NCBI GenBank assembly: GCA_907165275.2
Contig: OU015664.1
Span: forward strand, 4,054,001-4,118,000
Direction of reading: 5' to 3'
Length of the DNA stretch: 64,000 bases
From: Zygaena filipendulae
Taxonomy: Eukaryota > Arthropoda > Insecta > Lepidoptera > Zygaenidae
Position numbers and translations under genes: made by a program
The notes under the pieces: generated by a model
Told to the model about the DNA's origin: nothing
The model's input: the letters and a program-made list of their open reading frames with translations, nothing else
Database searches by the model: none
Part shown: one piece after another, positions 46,901-58,900 of the stretch
How the letters are laid out: each line of letters starts with the position of its first letter
Numbering within the stretch: the stretch's first letter is position 1

Positions 46901-49900
46901 ATGCGGTGGTTAAATTTGGTAAATATCAATTTATCAGTAACTAGCTGTTCCCTACGGTTTCACCCTGGGTTATTTCGGAGTTCCCGTGGAAATTCCTGGT
47001 TTAATTATAGTCTATGTTGCTCATGGATAATATAGCATTCTAACGGTGAAAGAATTTTTGAAATCTGCCCAGTAGTTTATGAGTTAAATCGTAAGAAACA
47101 TACAAACCAAAAATCAAATCTTTCCCCTTTATAATATTAGTTAAGATTGAATGCAGCTGCAGGTATTACAAGTATTTTTATTTGGATATAATGGAAAGTA
47201 CCAATCTCCGGAAATGTAAGTATCTAAAGAGATACTTAAGTACTGGTTGCTTGCCACGATTGGATATCTACATTCTTTTCAGATGTTTTGGTTGTTTTTG
47301 TATTTCTTTTTCACTCTCTCTTCATTCTCTTCAGTCACTACTCCAATAAAATTCACAATAACATAGTTAACAATATTGTAACTAGAAGGGATGTTCCGAA
47401 TTATATTTTACTAGTTGTGCCATGCGGTTTCACCCGCGTTAATTTCAAAGTTCCCGCGGGAATTCCGGGATAAAAAGTACCCTATGTGTTAATCTGATGT
47501 ATAAGCTTATTAAGCGTATAAGCTTATTAAGTATTTTTTGCGTGAAAGAGTAACAAACATCCATCCATCCATCCATCCATACATTCTTACAAACGCGTTT
47601 ATAATATTAGTAGGACTAGCTTAATAGCTTGTACCATACAAATACAATTTGCAAAATATGTCGGATTAATAATAATATTTTATATGGTTTTTTGACTTTG
47701 ATTCATACATATTTGAAGTCATCACTAAATTTTTTTACTAATTGCAAAATGTAAGTCAGTATACATGTATCAGTATACTATATTAAGAATTAATAATATA
47801 TTTACAAAAAGAAGTTAATTAATTATAATCACAAAAGGCGGCCACTTTAATAAAAAATTGAGGCAACCATAACTAACATAGCTTAACAGTTACCAACATA
47901 ACTCAGGTAATAGGTTTATATTTGGCCTAAATTAACAATGCTTTTTCTCCGTACGAAACGTGTCAAATACTTTCTTAGAGGCTTTAGAATTTTTTTTCCT
48001 GAACTATTCATAAAATTTTATCAGGTAAAGATTTACAAAAAGTTATAAATCCAATTCAATACTTATTGCATTCAAACGATAATCGAAGTGGATAATAGAG
48101 AGATAACAGAGAGATAGAGATCTTATGTATCCAGTTTTGGAGTAAACAAACAAAGTACCTTAACGTCCCGATGAATCGTACCTACGTACCTATATATCGT
48201 TAAACGAACATGCAGTTGATATGCCTAACGGATATCTATTTAATGTATCCAAATACATATTTGTTTAGAAAATTAATTATATAATTCATCAAGAATTAAA
48301 AAGTAAAGTTTCACTTTAATCTCTGAAATTGATTAGTTGCTCGATTAGTATTCCCAAACCGAATTTTAACGATATGATTAACTACACATGAATATAATTT
48401 AAGTAAATAAATGACTATTTCACCTGGTTTGGTTTTTCATCAAGTAGGTAATTGTATAATAAAAAGATTTACATCACAAAGATCACTTGATCGCACGAGT
48501 AAGCTTCGATGATGGAAAAATGTAAACATAAATTTTGTATATACGTACTTATATAAACGTGTGTATCTGAACTTATTAAGGGCTATGTGAAAAATAATTG
48601 AGTGGCAAAAAAGTGATAGATAGTTATACGATTGCATGCGAGAGAAAGTGATGGCGATTTGTGCGCATGCCGAAAAAAAATGAAAAAAACAGTGCAAAAA
48701 CAAACGGTTACTATCTGAAATTTTAGCTTTATCATATCCGTGTTATAGCTTCAATTATACTGCGACGTTGCATCCTCGAGATTTATTAGAGATGTTTTAC
48801 TATGTAGTCCATTCTTCAATGTACTAGCATCGCACAAGTCCATTCTTCAATGTACTAGCATCGCACACAATTATTTAGAGCTATAAAGGAGAATCAAAAA
48901 TAAAAAGATATTCAATTGACTACTGTGTACCCCTCCTCCCCGCCCCACCCGGCGTAGCGCCTGCGTTGCCGCACGCCGCCGTGCCAGCTCATTCGTTTTT
49001 TGTGTGCCGGCATCGCCACTACTAAATAGGTTTTTTGTAATCTTGAGCTAAAATACTTTTTATTCTACCTACAAAAAATAATAAAATAATGTGAAGTTAA
49101 AGGTTAACTATGGGTAAACGTACAAACAAAGAGAAAGAAGCGAATATCTCAAAACGACTACAACGCATTGAGCTTTACCTTCGTCGGTCCCTGTGCATCA
49201 GACATGCGATGGTAAGTCGTTGTTTACTCACCTTTAGGTGTCACATTATTATAATTCAATTAATAAACAAAAAAATGGAAAGCTTTGATAATATGCATTC
49301 ATCGTAAAATTACCCACCTTTGTGTGTTCTTGAACCATCGTTTTAACGAGTATAGCCATAATAAAAGCACAGCTAATGTAACATTGCTAGCATACCCACT
49401 TTTTATTTCATTTTATGCTTTATTATGCTTTTATTTACGTATGCTTGCTTCTATTTACGTGCCTGTTATTTATGTACTTCTATTATTTACGTGATCATGG
49501 TTGATAACAAGATACTCTGACGAAAGAATGGAATATGGCTATTTTTCCTGATGCAATCATGGCTAAGCTATACTACTTGACGTGTTCATGATAGATAGCT
49601 TCATTCGTCTCGTGTCGTAACGTGATTACGCCCAAAGACGTTAAAATATTCGAGTGCCTCAACAGCTTGTGCACTACATTTCCAGGATCGTGTCGACTCT
49701 AAGCTATACTACTTGACGTGTTCATGATAGATAGCTTCATCCGTCTCGCGTCGTAACGTGCTTACGCCCAAAGACGTTAAAATATTCGAGTGCCTCAACA
49801 GCTTGTGCACTACATTTCCAGGATCGTGTCGACTCTAAGCTATACTACTTGATGTGTTCATGATAGATAGCTTCATCCGTCTCGCGTCGTAACGTGCTTA

Positions 49901-52900
49901 CGCCCAAAGACGTTAAAATATTCGAGTGCCTCAACAGCTTGTGCACTACATTTCCAGGATCGTGTCGACTCTAAGCTATACTACTTGACGTGTTCATGAT
50001 AGATAGCTTCATCTGTCTCGTGTAGTAACGTGATTACGCCCAAAGACGTTAAAATATTTGAGTGCCTCAACAGTTTGTGCACTATATTACCAGGCTCTCG
50101 CGATCGAAATGAGCACCGCTTAAAGTCCAGATCACCCTTAAAGTACCTTCCAAGGTCAACTTCATGTCGCGGTGATTAAACAAGTGCACCCTTACACGAA
50201 CGATCTGGTTCGAGATTTCTTTCCATAGAAGAGAACTGGGCCTTCGGAGATGAAAACCGAAGTGAACAGCGAAAGGTTCACTCCCTGAAATAACTCAGAA
50301 GGAGATGACAGTGCTACTAGCAACTGAACAACCAGACGCAAGCACTAGTATGGTAATTGAGGATACCTTACCTCGAAAAATCCTAAAATCCCTTGGTGAT
50401 CAAAGAAGTGTTTGGCCATTCCCGACAAAATCTCTAAACGTTGGGGATGGCTTCTAGTAGACGGCCTTACATAAGAAGAAAAACAGGATTTGCTATATAA
50501 AAGACAAAAAATTCATTATTATACGTAACGAACGTATAACGTCAGTAACGACCAAACCATACAAACCGTAATAACTGAGGTAGTATCCCACGCAGGTAGA
50601 TTATATCGTCTACATCTACTAAAAAGCAATTCGTGTATATATATATATACATTAGCTGTGTCCCGCGGTTTCAACCGCGTTAATTTAAGAAAAATTCTTT
50701 ACTGATGTAAAATATATTCCATAACTACATGATTTTTGCGTAACTTTAACCGTTCAAGTAGCGTAACGGAATATTTTTTCCGTTCTTTGTAACATTTTTC
50801 ATTGCTGCTCCGCTCTTATTGATCTTAGCGGGATCATATTATGTATTTGTATAGCTTTTCTCGATAAATGGGCTATCTAACACTGAAAAAATGTTTCAAA
50901 TGGGACCAGTAGTTGCTGAGATTGGCGCGTTTAAACACACAAACAAACTCTTCAGTTTTATAACAATTATTAGTATGGAATCTGTGGTATAGATACATAT
51001 TATACTTATAATCTGAATCTCGGACGCGACTCCAAAGATTTTCATGAAATTTAGTATGCAGGGTTGTTTTATCTGTGTTTTCAGGCAATGAAAAATGAGT
51101 GTTTGGTACTGCTTTTTCTACTTAACGACAGATAGCACTACGAGCGAAGCTCGGTCACCTAGATATTTTTAGTATGAGTGGCAATCAATTATAGATGATT
51201 TAGTCGTTTTAGATGTAGTTGTTATATACCTAATTATGTAAGGAGCTTTAAAATTCCTTTTGATCGCACTGTATTCCAGTTTACGGTCCCCGAATATAAC
51301 ACCTTAAGCTCTACTAAAAGTTACCACCTAAATATTGCAATATCTAATCCACTAAGTTATACAGTCATTGCAGTGCAGTTTTGACAATTTTTCAACACTC
51401 AAAAGTTCACTTTATTCTTAACTAGCTGTCCCGCGCGGTTTCAACCGTGATGGTTTTGGAGTTCCCGCGGCAATTCCGGATTAAAATATAGCCTATGTTA
51501 CTCAAGAATAATGTAGCTTTCTAATGGTGAAAGAATTTTTGAAATCGGTCCAGTAGTTTTTGAGTTAAATCGTAACAAACAAACCAAAAATCAAATCTTT
51601 CCTCTTTATAATATTAGTATAGACTAGCTGTTCCCTGCGGTTTCACCCGCGTTGGTTTCACAGACCTCGCGGGAATTCCGGAATAAAGGGTGCCCTGTGT
51701 GTTATTCTGATGTATAAGCTATGTTAATGTGAATTTCATTATAATCCATTCAGTGGTATTTGCGTGAAAGAGTTGCAAACACACACTCGCTTTTTTAATA
51801 TTGGTAAGAATTTCAAACGAGTTAACGAGAGTTAACGAGTTTATCAAGTCAAATCAGTTCAAAATGGAAGACCTACGGACTATTACGATACTTGTGTTTT
51901 AAAAACCACTTATGGCGACCATAGACCTAAAAGAAGCATATTTTTTGGTTTTCAAACAGAAAAATACTGCCATTAGACAAACAATCCAAGCTGTTGGAGA
52001 GAGTTTTAAACAGTTTTAAAATCATGCCAGGCAGGTACTTCCCTTGAATCAGTTTTTTCATGGTGGATTAATAATAAAATATTAGGCATTCAAAAAACAA
52101 AACTCGTAAGAACCGTTAACACTTTGGAAATATTCTCCGCTGCCTCTCCAACAGGTTGGGGTGTACCTATCGTGCATCGGTGAACATCGGTTTATGGTCT
52201 AATGTGCTTTGCAAAGTTTCCGACAGATCAGGAGACGCGAGGGAAGACTTCTTTTGATCTTCATGTCGCGTCGTACATAAATTTAGGAAACAACCGCGAA
52301 GCCGATGTGGAGTCTTGACATAGTATATTGACTGATATTTTATTTATTTTATTTATTTACAGTAAATGTACTTTTTTCCGTTCAAAATTTTTTAAAGGTG
52401 TTAAAAAACCTTTGTCGGATACCGAGTGGAGTTTGACTCATTCAGTCTTTAAATTGATCATCGATATTAATTTTGCTTTGCTTCCAAAGCCAAAGAAAAG
52501 CCCACTTTATTTATCTCGGCATATCTACAGACGTTTTAACGCACTCATGGTAGATTGGAGTATCTAGTACTTCCGTTACGATTTTTTTTTTTCCCCTCTC
52601 TTCTCTCTCTTCAAATGCTTAAGAAAATTAAAAAAAAAAAAAAAAAAAAAATAAGCTACCGATAGAGCATCAGGCACAATGATAGTTCTAAACCGGCCAA
52701 GTAAACCTTGGTTACGCCTCTTCCTGAAATAATATTGATTGCTTTATCGCTGATATACCTATATCTTTAAATTTTTCAATATAACAAATTAGTACCCAAA
52801 AGAGAGCCTTCCGCTCGAAAAACTAACCAAGAAACGAATAGCTCTACTTGCGTTGTCGACTGCACGACGTGCAGAGACGCTGTCCTTGATCTGCTTAACC

Positions 52901-55900
52901 AACTGAAAGTCAATACCTCTAATGAAAAAAAAAAAAAAAAACTTACTAAATACAGAAAATTATTGACCACGAAACGACCTATTCACAATGCTTTAACTCA
53001 CAATGCCTTAACTTTATCCCACTGTATCCCATAAATGAGGATAGACTCTTTGCAGAAGCAGCTTACAATAATGACTCTGATTAATAAACATTTATATAAA
53101 TACAAGATAAACAATTTTTTTGTCGTAAATTGAAATTGATAAATTATTATTTGTAAATTTGTATTTGTAATTATATTTTGTAACGAAATAAATTCCAGAT
53201 AAACAAAATATATAAATATTTTGTAAAATTATGGGGTAGAAAACTGGCAATTAGTTCCAACCTAGAGGGCGCCAAATGTTTGTTACACAAGATCTGTCAA
53301 TCTACATAGAAACTGAGTGTATTTTTGTTGTTTTCACTAGTTAATTAAATTATGGGACGCTGTTGTAGCTTTTGATCGTGAGGAAATAGGTGTACACCAA
53401 TTCCCAAGTGGTTTAACATTAAGGAAAGAGTGATAAATAAATCAAGGGATTTTTTGAGGTTATGTAGGAAACATTTTAAAGAAACTGATTGTGAGACCAC
53501 GTCTAGAACATACATATACATCACGAAACCAATTTAAAGACTTAACAAAGCTAAACTAGTGCTTAGAAATTCAAAAAGCCAATAATCAGTTGTTTTAAAA
53601 GTGTTTTGACAGGTAACAAACACACAGCGCCCTCTGCTTAAAAGCTTTGCGTTTTCTTCCCGATTCGTACAAGTCTAATTATATTTTTTCTCTACTCGTG
53701 TTCGCTGATTTAACTTGGTTTATCATCGTTCTTCTTTCCCTATCTTTTACCTATTTCATGGTGAGCGCTAAACATCTACATAGTAAAACATCTCTAATAA
53801 ATCTCGAGGATGCAACGTCGCAGTATAATTGATGGTTAAACAAACTTACCTAGTGATGTTTGACCATAATTATACGAGACGTTGCATCCGAAGAGATTTA
53901 TTACCCTCCCTGCCCATAGGTTTCGTTAAAAACTTATACATCTATAAGTATTAACGTTACCCCATGCCATGAAATAGGTGCTCTGAAAAAATGAGCTGGC
54001 ACGGCGGCGTGCGGCAACGCAGGCGCTACGCCGGGTGGGGCGGGGAGGAGGGGTACACAGTAGTCAATTGAATATCTTTTTATTTTTGATTCTCCTTTAT
54101 AGCTCTAAATAATTGTGTGCGATGCTAGTACATTGAAGAATGGACTTGTGCGATGCTAGTACATTGAAGAATGGACTACATAGTAAAACATCTCTAATAA
54201 ATCTCTTCGGATGCAACGTCTCGTATAATTATGGTCAAACATCACTAGGTAAGTTTGTTTAACCATTAATTATATTTTCAATTAAAATATGAATATGTCT
54301 GAATATGTCTATCCTAGTTTTATAGTCTTTTCTGTTTTCATTCTGGGGAGCAAGAAATTAAAATAGAGTTGAAATCTGCTAGATAATTACATACAATAGT
54401 ATATACATTATTATGGTAAAACGAGATTAAATCTTTAAAATGTTCCCATATCTTAAATATGTAACATCCGGCAACATTATGTTAGTTGCATAAAGAATAT
54501 GTAATTATTGCCGAAATGAATTTTCTACCTTTTCTCTGCAATTACATGCAGTTACAAAACCGAAATTCTAACATTGTCTCGCCCAATTTACATGTTACTA
54601 ACTAAACTCATGGCGTTATGTAACACAAAGAATAAATTAACCACACGTAAACACAGCATTAAATTAACTTTTAACGGTTGGTTAGCAAATAATTATGAAA
54701 TATATTTTAGGATGTTCTCTTGAGCGTTAATAAAATTTATATGAGTTTTAATGTGAATACAAACAATATTATATCCGTATGGTGATTAAACAAATGGACA
54801 CATAAATTTTTAAGTGATTCGAAAGACTCAATAAAGAAACGTACAAGTTATATAAGTAAGTAGACAGAAACATATGTAGATAGATAATAATACTTATTCG
54901 GAAAAAAAAAACAATGCAGCACATTAAATAGTATTTGATTACTATATTACTTTTACTAATACTAAGGATAGATACATACTCGTACTATAATATCGATCTA
55001 ATAAAAATAAAACACATTTAATTCTAAGTATATCAAAGCAATCAAAGTGTATGTACTATGTAGGTTTATGTTATATTTATGTATTTACATAACCGTAGTC
55101 ACACTTTTACTACGTTAATCAGTTGGTGAACACGTTGTTGACGCATATACATAATGTATAAACTTCATGTTACTCAAATTTTTGTATGAGTTTTTTGTAT
55201 TCGTTAGTAAATAAAAAAAAAAATACTTTGCAAAATTTTTCTTCCATCAATAATTTTTTTCGGCACATGCCATAGAGACTGAATATATTTGAAGTTTGTA
55301 ATTATTAATTAATTTAGAATTAATGATGACTAGATCAAAAGAAGAAAATTAAATTCAATCAATATTTTTCTTTATTCTGTTTCAAAAATGTGTGCATGCC
55401 AGTGACACTTATATAATAATTTATCAAAAAATCGCGCTTAAAATTAAAATAAAATAAAATAATATTTATAATAATTATAACCTTAAATAATTGTTTAGGG
55501 ATGTTGATATATCTTTTAACCGACTTCCAAAAGATATAAACAATTTAATAAATTATATTATTCTCTTTACGAATTATAATAATAGACAAGGAGTAGAAAA
55601 AGTCTATTTTAAATAAATCATACATCATATTATTCGGTTAACCTTGCTTGGTGAGTCTAGCAAAGAGGCAACGCATCGGTCATATTCAAATTCATGTTTC
55701 CAAATGCACTGAATTTGGAGTAAACTAACATTTATTATACTATGTAATTAGGTACGTAACATAACTGTCAAATAATACGTGAAGAAACCACATGTAACCA
55801 AAGTTACGTACAAAAGAGTTCAACGAGATATGACTTGACTGTAAAATTATTGTCGGATATTTTCCAAATCAGATTATTTCTTAGAATATTACTTTGATAT

Positions 55901-58900
55901 AGATATTTATAAAAGAAAAGTATATGTTTAGCATTACCTTAAAATTAAGTGTTATTTGTAAAAGCACGGTACATTTTTATAGATAGATTTTTAATATGCA
56001 GGTGTTACGTTTGGGTAGAGTCGCTTTAAATGCCACTAACATAATCTTATATTAAATATATAATCACTGTATATGCTCTACATATAACAAATTAAAATTA
56101 ATAGATCATTAGTGTTTGAGTGATAAAAAGATTGTTGTTCAAGTAATTTATGACCGATTAAGTATTTACAACCATGGGTAGGTTTACACCCATTTTCTGC
56201 TGACTCTCTAATAAAAATAAAATTAAAAATATATAAAAGTAACTTATTAGTTTGAATTATATTTTCAAAATTTTTTCTCAATTCTCAAAAAAGTTAAAGA
56301 ATTTTATTAAAGATGTACCTAGTGGTCATCAATTCTAAGCAAACATTGATTAATGTTTGCGTAAAATCGAATGTCAGTCAATTAGTACACCTAACACTCG
56401 TTAATGTTATGCCAGAACCATTACAACATTTGTGTATTACTATAACACTACATATTATAAAACAGAGTTTCCGCCGCGTCTGTCCTGTCTGTCTGCTCGT
56501 AATAAAATAAAAACTACTGAACGGATGCAGTTTTCATCAATAGATAGAGTGATTCATGAGAAAGGCTTAGTTATATAAATAATTTGTCGAAGTTTTGTGT
56601 TAATTGGTTGAAATATCAGGGATACAGAAAAGGAATAGGGTACTTTTTCACCGGAATTCTCGCGGGGACTCTGAAATTAACGCGGGTGAACCCGCGGGAA
56701 CAGCTACTAATAAATAAAATATTCAACGTTATGATTTAGTGAATTCAATAATATGCGACTAGAGTTTTGAAACAAGTATAATAAAATGTACATAATTATT
56801 ATAACACGACGTCAGTGTATTATACCATCATAAACTAACGGTAACCTACATTTCATCTAAACATAATTTCATAACATTATTGACGCCGTGATTGCGTTTG
56901 TGATTTTGTTGTTGTGCATTTACGTCTATGTCTATTGTCTACGTCTACGTCTATATCTATTATTATTAAGTTTTAAGATGTAAGCTTTAAGTTGTAGGTG
57001 CATGAAGAATCTTTTATATTTTGATGTACCTATTCGGTATTTCCATTCATTTAAGTAATTCCAATTTATAGTTGTCTACTTTGTTGAGAGTAAGGTATGG
57101 ATTTTTAGGGTGCTGAAACCAAATGACACAAAACGCAACCATATAATTTCGTCCGTCTATCTGTTTTTCTGATGTCTGTTTTATTTATATGTTAATGTAG
57201 GTTTGCCCCGCGGTTTCACCCGCGTGTGTTTTTAATTCCCGTAGGAACTATTTTTTTCAAAATAGAGGTGATCTAAGTTACTCCTTATAACATAAGCTAT
57301 CTGCCAGTGAAAGTCCCATTAAAATCGGTCCAGTACTTTCATAGATTAGCTGGAACACACAGACAGACAGACTGATGGACAAAATTTAAAAAATATAATC
57401 CTACTAATATTATAAATGTGAAAGTGTGGATGTTTGGATCTTTGTTACTCAAGCACGCAGAAACGGCTAAACGGATTTGGATGAAATTTAGCATGCACAT
57501 TTTCAGGGGTACAGAGAAGGACATAAAATCCTTTTTATCCCGGAATTCCCGCGAGAACTCCAAAATTACTGCGGGTGAATCCGCGGGGCATAGCTAGTAT
57601 AATATAATAATAATATACTTGATCACACACTAAGCTATAAGCTATAAGCTTGTGTCGTATAGAAACCAAGCAAACGTGGTATATACTACATATTATTACA
57701 TATTACATGTAATATATATTGATATATATAGACGCCAGACTGGAAAATTGATTTTTATTTAAGTACTGTATATATACTTTCATATGCATTTGTGAGAAGC
57801 TGTTAAAATTGCTGTTGGAATTACACAGACACTTCAACTTTGTTTAACAGTACAGATATAGATTGTTTAAGGTCTAAGCCTGCAAAAAGCAAATACCTAT
57901 AGTTTTTAGAAAACACAGAAACTATCGAATAAATGTATCAAATGTCTTCAGTGCCAGCATGTTATAACAATGAACTCTTAAAATGTTATTATCAGGGTTA
58001 TGTAATTCTTATGAATTAAAACTAACATTACAGTAGGTACATAAAACTCTATGCACAAATAAAGAAAACATAAATAATATGAATTAAAGTTATTTATACA
58101 TAATCTTATTAAACCACAAAACATTTTCAGTGGTCTTACAACTATTTGCATACAAAATAATATCGTAATTTACTCTTATTTCCAACTTTTTTCATTGACT
58201 ACAATATGTGTAAATATAAATTATAAATTTCAATTACATGAATTCTTAATAGACATTAACTTAAGTTTATGCATATTTAACAAGCAAATGTGAATAAATA
58301 TTACCATTTATTCTGTGTAACTTCTGTTACATCACTTGAAATGTGGCACGTTCGAGCACTAGGAACTAGGGATAATGTTAGATATTATCTCTAATGGTAT
58401 TCAATTAAGTAAATTATTATATTGTCCCAATCGTAAGATCATCGAGGTCGTGGAAACTGTGGGCGTATCTACTGGTACCAACGAGTATATGCAATCTTGT
58501 TCATGTCATGAGGAAAAGTTCGTTGTGTAATCATCGGTTGAGGAGTAAGAATCCACAATAAACTGTGAACGCAGTATCCGCACCCAATGCGATGATCTTA
58601 CATAGGTACAACTACATAGGTACGACTCTATGTTTTTGCATGCGCGAAAAATGTTGCGGGACTGAATCTGAAAATTTATCGTAAAACACGCGTCACGCGG
58701 TTTGTGCCTCGCATCGAGTCAACGTCAGCCTTTTAAGGATATATCATCAGATCCCCATCCATCCACGATCATATCTGCGCTGTGTGCTGAGGGCTTTTTG
58801 AGAATAATATAAACTAGCCGTGCCCCGCGGTTTCACCCGCGGTAATTCCGGGATAAAAAGTACCCTATGTCCTTCTCTGTACCCCTGACAACGTGCATGC

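Larger units (their letters stand above)
48752..54266 (+). mobile_element. DIRS-like tyrosine-recombinase retrotransposon, decayed
   Basis: The layout is that of DIRS elements: inverted terminal repeats at 48752-48993 and 53990-54266, and near the right end an internal complementary region whose two halves are complementary to the outer tips of the left and right repeats. Between them, in order on the plus strand, are relics of a gag-like ORF, RT/RNase H, and a tyrosine recombinase. All are broken by stops, frameshifts or deletions. CCGCGG-type repeats have inserted at 50650 and 51418, and a TIR element at 53264. No LTRs and no integrase are seen, as expected for this group. It is about 5.5 kb long. 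Confidence 0.85.

Noticed and set aside
49563..50100. CRISPR-like array
   Set aside because: Whole 136-bp units are repeated without unique spacers, and the genome is eukaryotic.
52776..52970. Minus-strand ORF of 64 residues
   Set aside because: Antisense reading of the tyrosine recombinase relic on the plus strand.
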